NCBI GenBank assembly: GCA_015680685.1
Contig: MNCI01001964.1
Location: forward strand, 49,956 to 108,659
From: Gnetum montanum
Taxonomy: Eukaryota > Streptophyta > Gnetopsida > Gnetales > Gnetaceae
Length of the DNA stretch: 58,704 nucleotides
Direction of reading: 5' to 3'
The translations under genes were made by a program, and so were the position numbers. This document shows positions 1 to 9,290 of this stretch, one piece after another. The notes under the pieces are model-generated. The model was not told the origin of the DNA. It did not search any database and saw only the letters and a list, made by a program, of their open reading frames with translations. Each line of letters opens with the position of its first letter. Positions within the stretch are counted from its first letter, which is position 1.

Positions 1-1
1 C

Positions 2-364
2 ATTTGGATTCGGAAAATGTGAAGGGTGCCTCCAGTCTAAGGGTGGATTCCCCCACGACTGGGATTGTTGCCACTGTGGTCTAACACAGTATCTCTGTAC
101 GAACTCTGGATGTAACGTGTTTCCCCAATGCTCATGGATATGTAACAATATTGGGCATTGGCCTTTGGGGTGATCATACAAGCATATGTTGCATTCATAT
201 GTGTGATTGGCAGTGAAGCACTTATTCCCTTCATTTCTTCTTTCCGAATGTCTATTATTTCGCCCTACTTCTTGGGTTGTGAAAACTCTATCTCCAATGG
301 TGTTGACATATTCTCCACACTTTTGATTCATCCATTCCAACATCTTATTGATCTTTGCCTCTGC
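2..364 (-). pseudogene. gag: Gag C-terminal part beyond the premature stop (zinc knuckle)
   Basis: These 121 codons continue the gag frame without another stop. At 155-193 they encode CNICLYDHPKGQC, a C-x2-C-x3-H-x4-C nucleocapsid zinc knuckle. The spacing is one residue shorter than the usual C-x2-C-x4-H-x4-C. An almost identical motif (CNLCTYDHPKGQC) lies at 37785-37823 in another element, so the short spacing is a family trait. The region past the knuckle (PILLH, then Pro/Trp/Gln-rich) also matches that copy. The frame runs off the window edge. Confidence 0.8.
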
Positions 365-1282
365 TTATTCTAACAATTGTTGTATTGGCAAAGGTGATGT
401 TTCCACCTTGGAATTTGTTGATCTCTCCTTGTTATGATCATGGACCTTTGTTGAGTTAAAATTTTGTTCCCGTTGATGTTTTTCAACACTCTCCCATGTA
501 GCTATTTCTCCTTCTTCTTTTGCTACCCGCTTAATAAGCTCTTGGATTTGATGGGTTCGTAGGTTGTATAGTTGACCTCGGGCATACGTTCCTAAGGTCC
601 CTCTGGTTTCATTACGTAGCCCATCAAAGATGTGATACATTAGCCTTTCCTCGGAAAACCCATGGCCTGGACAGTTGTTTAACAGTGCATAATATCTTTC
701 TAAGGCCATATCTAAGGGTTCATGTTTTTCTTGTTTCCATCCTTGGATTTGTTTCCTCAAGGCTGATACTTTAGCGTACGATTGATATTTTTCATTAAAG
801 GCTTCTACCATTGTTGACCAGCGTCGTACCGAATTTGGTTTCAACGATCTATACCATACTTTAGCTTGATCAACGAGTGTCATACGAAAGAGCTTCAGTT
901 TTTTCCAACTATTATCAATGTTATTCCATGTGCAGGCATCGTAGAAGGCTAGTAAATGTTGATGCGGATCTAAGTCATAGCCTCCTGAAAATTTAGGAAA
1001 GTTGTTTAAATCGAGCCTGGGTAGTCGGCTCTCTTTACGATGCCTACGTGAGATTCGAACAGCCTCTTGTATTTGCGTGAAGCTTGTAGTGGCCAGTGGG
1101 GGTTCATCGTCATCTTGTAAGTTATGCTTCCATGCGTTATGATGACGTTTTTTTTGCTCATTCTTATAGGAAACTCCCACTTTAGGTTGTATACTCCAAC
1201 TTTCATCATCATATAACTCATTGGTTCTCCAATGAACATCCTCACTAAGTGTGGCGTTATTATCATCTTGTAGGAGAGACAT
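365..1282 (-). CDS. gag: Retrotransposon Gag polyprotein, N-terminal 305 residues
   Basis: The open frame begins MSLLQDDNN and encodes the capsid/nucleocapsid precursor of a Gypsy element. The retrotransposon gag domain spans about residues 110-225, with the typical AKVWYRSLKPNSVRRW and LRKQIQGWKQEKHEPL stretches. The preceding segment is acidic and then basic. The same start and order recur in the gag of the element at 36350, which supports this ATG. The frame stops at TAA (365-367), but codons stay open in the same frame to the window edge. The stop is therefore a point mutation (CAA to TAA fits) rather than the natural end. The product would act in cytoplasmic virus-like particles. Confidence 0.88.
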   Translation of the reverse strand: MSLLQDDNNATLSEDVHWRTNELYDDESWSIQPKVGVSYKNEQKKRHHNAWKHNLQDDDEPPLATTSFTQIQEAVRISRRHRKESRLPRLDLNNFPKFSGGYDLDPHQHLLAFYDACTWNNIDNSWKKLKLFRMTLVDQAKVWYRSLKPNSVRRWSTMVEAFNEKYQSYAKVSALRKQIQGWKQEKHEPLDMALERYYALLNNCPGHGFSEERLMYHIFDGLRNETRGTLGTYARGQLYNLRTHQIQELIKRVAKEEGEIATWESVEKHQREQNFNSTKVHDHNKERSTNSKVETSPLPIQQLLE

Positions 1283-1395
1283 TGTTGTGTGTGAATTTAT
1301 GTGACTTTTTAATAATTATTATTTTCTGAAAGATATATCGTTAAGTTCTTTACAGCGACCTTGTATGATTTAACTAATCTAGATAACTAGCACCA

Positions 1396-1413
1396 TCCCC
1401 GGCAACGGCGCCA
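1396..1413 (-). promoter_or_regulatory. Primer-binding site (tRNA-Asp type)
   Basis: On the minus strand it reads TGGCGCCGTTGCCGGGGA, one base after the LTR end. From known plant tRNA sequence this is complementary to the 3' end of tRNA-Asp and is the primer site typical of Athila/Calypso-type Gypsy elements. It is the least altered of the four Gypsy primer sites in the window. Confidence 0.85.
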
Positions 1414-1752
1414 ATGATGAGTGGCGAGGTACCCCTACACTCAACCATACGAAACGAGCGTCGCACGCGCGATCCGGTCGAACTCCGCAGATGGACTAGT
1501 TGTGGCACCTAGATAGTTAGCCTTAGGTCGCAGTTCGCTGTCTTCCCATCTAGACTAGTTTTGCATATGTCACGTATGGTTTAGTCTAGATGAGGTGTAT
1601 GATGTGTTCTAATCTAATGCTACTCCTGAAGGCAGTGGAAAATAATATTAACTAATTCTAAGCTAAGAGGAAAAGGTAAGAAAATCTAATCTAGCCTAAG
1701 TGCGACGAGCAACCGATTCCTTGATCAACCGTACACATCTTGGACTTCGTGC

Positions 1753-1880
1753 ACGACTGCCACTGGGACTACCAAGCATAGGCCTAGGTACGCCACTGGG
1801 ATTACCAAGCGCAGACCCCAAATACGCCACTGGGTTACCAAGCGTAGATCCCCCTAGCTACACCACTGGGCTACCAAGCA
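1753..1880 (-). repeat. Minisatellite inside the LTR (about four units)
   Basis: Units of about 32 bp share the plus-strand core CACTGGGNTACCAAGC and repeat about four times. The solo LTR at 22254 has the core twice in each half of a larger duplication, and the solo LTR at 19581 has it once. Unit number therefore varies between LTRs of one family. The short open frame over this tract is a by-product of the repeat. Confidence 0.75.
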
Positions 1881-2299
1881 GTCACACTTAAATGCTCGTA
1901 ATCAAGTCGTACTCGTTCCGCTTCTAGGAGTTTAAGGGTGAGAAACTAATCGCGATGAGTAACCGATTCCTTAACTAGCCGTACACACCCGTAGATGCTC
2001 GTAGCTAAGTCGTACTCACACCGCGCTATGAAAACAGTAAATAACATGAAATAAATAATAATAAATAAACTAAGTGAATGCTGCAATGATGAAGTAATCT
2101 CGATCTTTATTGCCGGTCATGTGCGTGTCCAAGTACGGCACACTCGAATAAAGACACCGTACAATCACATTCACCACACTGCGGGCAGACACGGGAAAAT
2201 TCTAACTCTGGAGGGATCAAACTACCAGAGCTTCGCTACTAAAACTGGGATATCAAATAAGGGAGAGCCACCTCTTATTTATAGAAATGACGGCTGACT

Positions 2300-2357
2300 G
2301 CGATATCGCGTACGCAATATCGCGAGGGATGCGATATCGCGTCGGACGCGATATCGC
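2300..2357 (-). promoter_or_regulatory. Cluster of GCGATATCGC palindromes in U3
   Basis: The perfect 10-bp palindrome GCGATATCGC occurs at 2300-2309, 2331-2340 and 2348-2357, with degenerate copies between. It lies between the LTR outer end and the TATA box, where enhancers or silencing signals would sit. The same word is in the U3 of the LTRs at 20328, 23156 and 57094 but not in the LTR at 55681. Function is inferred only from position and conservation. Confidence 0.55.
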
Positions 2358-2396
2358 GTACACAATATCGTGGCCGACGCAAACCGCGTCTCATCA

Positions 2397-2830
2397 CTAG
2401 TGACACTCAATGTGCTAGATGAAAACTCAAGAGTAACCCTTATGATGAATGAAGTTTATAAGACATACAACAAACAATGACATGATTCCTAGTTTCAAAA
2501 ATTTGAATTTAAACTAGGAGATAATGTTCTCTATTAGAATCCAATGTACGTGCCTCAACGAACTAATTCTAGACATTATGAAAATGACCATACACTATAC
2601 ACTCAACTTTTCCTTCCAAGGCTATGACAGTTTATCACTCAATAAGCCCCAAAAAGCACATGTTGGTCAACATCCAACAACTAAAACCCTTTATAGACTT
2701 CAAAATAACCAACCACAACCACAACACCTTGACTCAATAACAAGCTTGCTCCATTTTTTGAATCTCCTCCTTCCAACTTAGTTATGGGGAAGAAGCCCAT
2801 CTACTCAAATATCTTAAAGAGGATGGAAAT
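2397..2830 (+). pseudogene. pol: C-terminal end of pol (downstream of integrase)
   Basis: Translating from 2397 gives LVTLNVLDEN, then NEVYKTYNK and NPMYVPQRT, and after a frame change VNIQQLKPF. These match in order the post-integrase part of the minus-strand element at 49540-49900 (LINLNVLDKN, NEVHKAFNK, NPTHVPQRT, VNTQQVKPF). The last motif corresponds to the conserved C-terminal end of Athila-type pol. At least three stops and one frameshift break it. The matching frame starts at the first base after the neighbouring LTR, which fixes the insertion point. Confidence 0.78.
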
Positions 2831-4780
2831 TTTTTTTTCTTTTTTATTTTACATCATTCTTCATACTTTTTTCATTTTCTTTACCTTTTGATATTTATTT
2901 TATATATTTTACTTTTACTTTTAATTGACTTTATATATGATATCTGATTTTATTCCATTGATGTTATGAAGATTGGTCATTACTAAATGTAGCTATCAAG
3001 ATTGTAACTCTCTATACAAGCCAAATTTATCTTTGGATTATGCCCTCCAGTAATGAACTATCAATTTTTCAATGGTACTAAGCAATGAGCTCATGACATC
3101 TACCCATTCCATTTGTCTCATGCAAAGATTTATATCACGATAGCACAATGGTTCTTTCACATGAAAACTAAAAAGTAACATGTGATCTTGTATCTCAACG
3201 AACTAGGAAAAGACTAAGTGAAAATGGAAAAAGATGTGACCTCAAGGGAATTTGTTGAGTTCCCTTCTTGACTTCATTCTTGAGTCCTATGACCTCTAAC
3301 AAAATGTATCATCACTCCTCTTGTAAGCCATAAAAGGAAGTATATCTTTGTAACCTATGGTTCCCTTTCAAAAAAATGGAATAAAAACTTACCTCTCTAA
3401 ACATCTCTTAGGATACAAGTACTAGTTATGGGGATGAAAATACATGTTACCCATACATGAAGGAACCCCTCTAACTAATGCTTAAATTTTTTTTCTTAAT
3501 AATCTCTAAATACTTTCCTCTTCTTTTTCCAGAGTGATGATCATTCTTTGTAGTTGTTGTGGACTCATGTTGGGAGAAGAGAAGGAAAACATCAATGCAA
3601 GACCACTGCTAAAGATATGAACTTGGTCTAGACTTAGAACAAACCAATATCAAGATCATCCTAATCATGTATTCCACAAAGGATCTCTTGCAGCTATGAA
3701 TTGGATTCTCCTCTTTCAATCTCTCTCTCAACCATTCTAGAATTTCATTTTTTTCACCTCACTATCTTACACCATGATCATCTACGAGTTTTCATTTTAT
3801 AGACTACATGATCTTAAGACAACTCCTTCTAAGGATATGGTATTTAACCCAAATCATCATTGATCATCTATGATACCTACGAACTCCTTGAGATGGAATT
3901 ATGTAAGAACATTTTTAAACATCAACCTACTTTGAGGAGGACCCACTTATATAATTTTTTATTTTCTTTAGTTTAAACCCCATTACCATATACCTTCATT
4001 AGGTTCACACAACCTTGATAACCTACATCATCCAATTTTGTGCTAATTATGCTTAAGAAACATCTCATATTCACTTATGCCATCTACTTGATTCACTCCA
4101 ATGCCTCAAACAAAACCTCATTAGATGTTGTTCTCAGTTTTTAGCTTCCATTTGGCTCTTATCTCATCCCAAAACTCCTTAAAAATTCCTCAAAATTCAA
4201 GATGGAAAGATGGCTATGAATGACTATGTTGAAAAATCTCCATCGACATGCTCAAATACATTGACACAACCACGTTGATGCATGCCAATCAATGTAGTGC
4301 AAAAATAATATAAATATGCATGATACTCCTTTATATTTTCACATTTTTCTTCAAATGCTAATGGAGTTTTTGTTATTTTTTAGAGTTTAAAACCTTTCTA
4401 AACCCATAGCTTCCTCACTGCTTATTTGTTTGCATCCATTTTTTGATCCTCACACTTCTAGAGGTATGTGTTACATTGTGGGGACATCAATGCAAGCCTT
4501 GGCAAACAATTTTCTATCTCATAGATCAAGTATTAAAATAATCACCCCAAGAACTAATACCAATAATCAACCTCTGTACAAGTGCAAATAAAATAATAAT
4601 AAAATATTTTCATATGCATGCAATCACTAAATAAGTGCTTAATGATAAAATTTCAATTTCTCGCCAAATTTAATCCAATCAAAGAATTGAAAAGTATCCA
4701 AACTTACGAAGATTATATTCAAAGAACTGATTCAGGGTTACTTTTGTGATTGCAAATGGTGCCAAAATGAGAATTGTACT
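2831..4780 (+). other. Non-coding spacer between pol and the downstream ORF
   Basis: A T-rich tract (2826-2960) directly follows pol, as in the elements at 38520 and 49240. A block around 3220-3255 (AGATGTGACCTCAAGGG) is shared with 38860-38885 and with the minus strand near 48920, so this is the element's own 3' untranslated spacer. Around 4255-4320 is a stretch with TTGATGCATGCCAATC and an AATATAAATA-like box that loosely resembles the U3 of this element's LTR at 7821. No gene is seen. Confidence 0.5.
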
Positions 4781-4899
4781 TAAGAGAGCCATCATAGCCT
4801 TAGGAGAAATGACCTCATGGAGGAAGGAGGAAATTGCAACAACCACAACAACAACAATCCCAATTGCAAGCCATTGAGACAACTCATGCTACTGGGTCC

Positions 4900-7584
4900 T
4901 TATGCAAGGGGCCTTACGTAGAATCTGTTAATTAGATTTCCACTACAAAGATATGGCAATCTGAGTAGGATGAGGCCCCAAGACTAAGCCCAAATTGGAC
5001 GTTACACTAATTGAGGCCTACCTAGAAAAGGTCCAAAGCAAAAACGTTCAAAGCTCAATCGTTTAAAACTTGAACTTCAAAATTTTCCTGAAGTTAGCAC
5101 CAAATGAGATTAGAACCCAAATGCAAGGGTCTCTACTATGGCTCATTCTCTTTAGCATTAGGGAATGATACATGAGAAAGACATATTTGTTTTGGAAGAA
5201 CCCTCAAGGAGATGCCATAGTCAAGATTAAGAACATCACCTTCTCCTACTCAATTGAAGCTATCATAGAAGTCCTTGGATTGTCCAATACCAAGGCAAAG
5301 TTGGTAGAGATATCAACCCAAGTAGACCTTGAAGCAAAGAAGAATGGGTTCAATGATGGTATGGAGTAAACTATAAGGAGTACTAGGTTTTTACTAAAGT
5401 AAAGAGAGCATATTTCAAAATCGCAACCTATCACCTCAATCCCATGATGAGGCCAAGCAAGGTAACTACCTTCTCTACAAGGGCATGCACAACTCTAAGT
5501 GAAAAGTTCCAAGTCAACCTTCCCTAACTCATATTCCAAAAAATTGAGAAGCACTTTAAGAAAAATGAGAAGGATAGGAAGAAAATCCCATTTTCTTGCC
5601 TAATCCAAAAACTTTGCAAAAAGGGAGCCATAGCCCACTATGCCAATGACGTTATCTATCACATCATGGTAGGAAATGATAAAGGATAAAGAATTTACCA
5701 ATCTTCAAAAAGAGGAATTGCAACCTTCATCACCACTTGTAGCATCAAAGAAGATTCCTAAAATGGTAGTAGCTACTAAATGCCTAAGGAAGCTTAATAA
5801 ATAGCAATTACAATGACAAGCCTTTAAAGGTGGTGGTAAATCCTCCATATATCATTTGGCCATGAGTCATCTTAATGAGTTCACTAGGATTATCAGCTAC
5901 TTGATGTATGAACTAGCCCCAATTTTCTTGAAACAAAGTAACAATGCACCTATTCACACCAACCCCAATATTCAAGAAGTAAATATGTCCATTCCAGGAT
6001 AGGCATTTCTTGAAATCTCTAGGAACGCAATGACCTTCTCGATCATGCTAGAGAAAGGGGAAGGAGTAATAGTCTTGGTCATGCCACACAAGGGCTAGAA
6101 GACTACAACAGAGGTGGTAGTACATATGATTAGAGAAGTACTAAGTGATCATATGGTGTCTATCCCTAATGTTGCTACCATGACAGATGTCCAAGTGTTT
6201 GCAAGAGCCTGGAGCAAGGGAAGAGTGCAACACAGTGCAATGAAGTGCTAGAGTAATTGGTCAAAACCAAGCAACTAATTTCAGAGATATTTAATCTCCC
6301 AAAATATATTTTAGCCACCTAGTTACAACTGCTAGAGATAAGGCATAAGTTTCTCATTACTAATGTGCAACTTGAGGAGGTTATTGTTAGCAATCGATGG
6401 TTGGTAGTTGAAGTTGCAAAACTTAAACCTGCTTGTCTAATCCATCCATCATAAGGCCTAAACTTATAAGGGATGAAGCTTTTCAGTAGCTTTAAGAAAG
6501 ACTATAGGAGGCTAAAAATGTAAAAGAAATGATAATTTTGATATGCCACTATCAAAAGTAATGATGAAATATTCCAACTGTGACCTTCAAAAAACCCACA
6601 AAGAAAATATTGTGCCCAAGAAAATCATGGCCAAAATGCTAAACAATAAAAGGAATAAATGGTGGAATACATTTATCAATAAGAGAAGCAACTTGCCAAA
6701 GTAAACCAGGATGTGTAGAGGTTGGCTACAAAGAACAAAAAACTCTTAATGAAGCAGGTTCTCACCCTTTACCAAAAGATTACCATTGAGATTACCACCT
6801 AAAAGAATGATGTCCTAATATATGAAAAAGTGAAAAATCACTATAAGAGTTGGATTAAGATGCTCAAGGAGATCAATCAGAAAGAAATAAAATTGGTGAA
6901 GGTAAAGGTGAACAAAGATCTCCAGTAACTCCAACAAAGAGATCACGTATGGTAGTTCATCTCTAATAACCTCAACACCTACAATCAAGTTGAGATTGGC
7001 CTGAAGGAGTTACAAATTAAGGAGATAATGGAATACATGGAATTAGCCAATCTAGGATATGTAAACTTAGCAATGCTCACAGTAAGGAGGCCAAGATCAA
7101 AATTGAAAAACAAGTGATCAAGTACTACCTCCTCTATAAGGTGGAGTTCAAGCTCCATAAAAAAATCAACTAGAAGCTTGGGATAGCTAACACATAGCTT
7201 AAAGTTCTCAAAAGCAAGTTTGAAAATCAAAGATTAGTTTTTGAGAACCTAGCTATGAGAATGAACAACTACCATAAACTACAAAACCTTGTTCATATAT
7301 TCAGTATTGAACATAAACATTTTGCAACCTAGTTTATCAACATGAAGGAAATTTTCTCAACCATGTCTTGTCCATCAAATATTGCAAGACCAGCAAGTTT
7401 AGAAAAATCCACCTAGACCATTAATGATCCATGAATCAAGGAAGAGAGTATGAAGGTACTTATGAATACCTTCAAATTTTCTAAAGTGGTAGCAACAATA
7501 GCAGGGCAACCTAGACCAAAAAGACTAAGATTAGATGAGGAAAACTCTAAACCATATGAGCCTTCACCTCCAAGCATGATGTGA
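4900..7584 (+). pseudogene. Decayed env-position ORF: plant-transposon-protein-like core plus coiled coil
   Basis: Fragments in several frames align in order with the better-kept copy at 40476-43214. Around 5020-5370 is the N-terminal core (readable piece MRKTYLFWKNPQGD at 5172). Around 5400-5680 are ATYHL, KFQVNLP and FSCLIQKLCKKGAI, matching GTYHL, KFSINLP and FRCLIKKLCKCMEI. Lys/Glu-rich coiled-coil sequence follows, and near 7000-7140 ELQIKEIMEYMELANL matches DLQIEYLKEYMALANL. The end, EPSPPSMM then stop (7582-7584), matches EPSPPGTT stop. A basic RPKRLR precedes the end. The core resembles the 'putative plant transposon protein' family by eye only. Many stops and frameshifts. Confidence 0.62.
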
Positions 7585-7820
7585 AGGCCTCATCCCACTC
7601 CATTAAATCTAGCTAGTGCATGCAAATTTTGTCAAACTATATAGACTTTTGTATATTATACAAACTTTTGTAACCATGCAAATATTTTATAACATGATAC
7701 TCAGAGGTTATCTATTATTATACTCAATTCATTGTTAGTTTCATACTCCCCAAATTTTGTAAATAACTCAGTCTCATTTTTTTTCACTCAAAGATGAGTT
7801 TTTAGTTAGTCGTGAGGCTA

Positions 7821-8686
7821 TGATGAAGTTAAAGTTAGTCAACTGCATTAATGCATGCCCATAGATGTAGCCTTGTCAATGCATCCTTGGATGTGTTGGT
7901 GCATATGCATTAATGTTAATCCTTCATAATCCTATATAACTGCACACATCATCTATATTTATGGCATCATTGGTTATTTGCAAAATGAAGATCTTGAAAT
8001 TTATTTCCATAGGACTTAGCTAAGATTCCCTCTGAGTGCCCACAACTTGAATTGAGTTAACTGAACAAGATTTTTATTTGAGTACATGTTGTACCTAGAT
8101 ACTTCTGTATAATGACAATAAAATTAGAATTAATTCCTTCCATTGTAGCACTTGAACTAGCACTTAGTTTTTTTCTAAGCATTTTACTTTAATTTCATTT
8201 TTACCTTCCAACACTTAGGAAAATAATATTTTATTTTATAATAGTGTAAGTATGATCACTTCGAGCATGTTATGCTAATGCATAGTAATCCTTACAGTGG
8301 AAACTTGCTACACACAATAGTAATCACTTAGCAACCTAATAGTATTAGTATAAGTTCACGATGAGTATGGAAAGTGGGAACAGATACTTAATGCTTAGGA
8401 TAGATTAGATTGCACTTATTCCCATAGATAATTAGGATTTAATATTTTAATCATTTCATCATCTTATTACCTCAATTTTAATAATAAAAATATAAATCTC
8501 TTATGCATCAATCATTATATACCATATGAATAAAGTTAATACAAGTGATGATTAGGAAGACAATGACCAACAATGTTATGTTTGACTATCTAGAATATTA
8601 GCGCTTAGGTAAGGTCCATGGAATTCAAGCAAAACATATGTACATGCATGTGATTCATATGGTTAGGTGTAAGGAACTATCCATCA
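7821..8686 (+). repeat. 3' LTR (866 bp)
   Basis: Begins TGATGAAG directly after a purine-rich run (CGTGAGGCTA, 7811-7820) and ends TATCCATCA. A TATATAA box is at 7933-7939. Internal words match the LTR at 57068: GATCACTTCGAGCATG versus GACCACTTCGAGCACG, and AGTGGGAACAGAT in both. The last 60 bases correspond to the usual GGTTGAGTGTAGGGGTACC...ACTCATCA end, here diverged. The following GTTGG (8687-8691) may be the target duplication; its partner is outside the window. Confidence 0.75.
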
Positions 8687-8859
8687 GTTGGGAAACAACA
8701 AAAAGAAAAAGAAAAAAAATTATAAAAAACCATATTACTTGAATCTTAAAATTAACATTTTTAAAGTATAATCCAAAGCTAATCGTTTAATAATAAAAGC
8801 ATAGTTTTGCTAGAAAGGTTGTTACTTTATTCATATTAGGTTGGGGGGTTGNAATCTTG

Positions 8860-8996
8860 AAATAATTGTAATATAGATACACCCCAAGATATATAGTTTA
8901 ATTAGAACTTTATAACTCAACATTGCCCACCAAAATTAAACCCATGACCTAGAAATTTTAAATCAAAAGTCTTTGAATTCTAGAAAGAGTATTAAC
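8860..8996 (-). repeat. tRNA-derived SINE copy (degenerate)
   Basis: On the minus strand this reads ...AGGTCATGGGTTTAATTTTGG... (B box near 8932-8941) and continues through AAAGTTCTAATTAAACTATATATCTTGGGGTGTA, the tail shared with the copies at 21515 and 28655. The A-box side is altered. It is followed on the plus strand by the first 17 bases of an oppositely oriented copy (AATGAGGTGTTAGCCTA, 8997-9013), which then breaks into a C-rich tract. Confidence 0.55.
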
Positions 8997-9013
8997 AATG
9001 AGGTGTTAGCCTA

Positions 9014-9143
9014 CTGCCCCACTCACACACACCATCCTCTGCCCCCAACCCCCACGCCCTCAATGGACACACCCCCCACCTGTCACCGCCATGCCCCCAC
9101 CTCCACCCCCACACCCACCCCACCACCGCCCACCCCTCAAGAG
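9014..9143 (+). repeat. C-rich low-complexity tract
   Basis: About 130 bp dominated by CCC and CAC(C) runs, strikingly GC-rich in an AT-rich surrounding. It lies between two opposed SINE fragments. The Pro/Thr-rich open frame across it is a composition artefact. Confidence 0.7.
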
Positions 9144-9171
9144 AGTGTCCAACAAGAAGGATATGGTATTT

Positions 9172-9290
9172 ACCCCTAAATTAGAACTTTACAATCTAGT
9201 ATTACCTCAAAATCAAACCTATTAACTTGGATCTCTCAAATCAAGAGTCTTACTACTAGGCTAACACATCACTACTATCAAGTTGTAAAT
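9172..9290 (-). repeat. tRNA-derived SINE copy
   Basis: The minus strand reads GTGTTAGCCTAGTAGTAAGACTC (A-box region), then AGTTAATAGGTTTGATTTTG (B-box region), then AAAGTTCTAATTTAG. Order and spacing match the clear copy at 34071-34171. Confidence 0.6.

Larger units (their letters stand above)
1..2396 (-). mobile_element. Athila/Tat-like Ty3/Gypsy retrotransposon, 5' half
   Basis: Reading leftwards on the minus strand the order is LTR (2396 to 1415), one spacer base, primer-binding site, untranslated leader, then gag, which runs off the left edge. The right boundary ends in CTCATCA, the inverse of the TGATGAG at 1415. It is followed by sequence that reads as the pol frame of another element beginning exactly at 2397, so this element inserted into that one. 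The likely target duplication is CTAGT (2397-2401); its partner lies outside the window. The gag frame has a single stop, so this is one of the less decayed elements here. The Athila/Tat assignment is inferred from the tRNA-Asp primer site and gag layout; no pol is visible. Confidence 0.88.
1415..2396 (-). repeat. 5' LTR of the Gypsy element (982 bp)
   Basis: On the plus strand the LTR starts TGATGAGTGGCGAGG and ends CTCATCA, giving 7-bp inverted ends. A TATAAATA box is readable on the minus strand at 2276-2283, with a U3 of about 110 bp upstream of it. U3 contains the GCGATATCGC palindromes; the region downstream of the TATA holds the CACTGGG minisatellite. The same LTR family occurs at 7821, 19581, 22254, 35351, 48216, 55681 and 57068. 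Confidence 0.9.
2397..8686 (+). mobile_element. Ty3/Gypsy element, 3' portion: pol tail, spacer, downstream ORF, 3' LTR
   Basis: On the plus strand this reads: end of pol (2397-2830), about 2 kb without clear coding, a decayed ORF with a plant-transposon-protein-like core and coiled coil (about 4900-7584), a purine-rich run just before 7821, then a 3' LTR (7821-8686). The 5' half is missing because the element at 1-2396 inserted into its pol; it should continue to the left of the window. The same order after pol is seen in the composite at 35351-43452. Decay is heavier than in the element at 1-2396, fitting its being the older host. Confidence 0.72.

Noticed and set aside
1753-1880. CRISPR-like array
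   Set aside because: Repeats are contiguous and imperfect without unique spacers, and they lie inside a plant LTR.
3540-4200. Host gene exons in the spacer
   Set aside because: Stops in all frames and no domain readable; position inside a Gypsy element explains the sequence.
4679-4882. 67-residue minus-strand frame with a hydrophobic segment
   Set aside because: It is antisense to an ACAACAACA-rich stretch at the start of the decayed env-position ORF; the Val run is the complement of that repeat.
8973-9179. Pro/Thr-rich open frame
   Set aside because: Created by the C-rich low-complexity tract; no homologue or codon structure.
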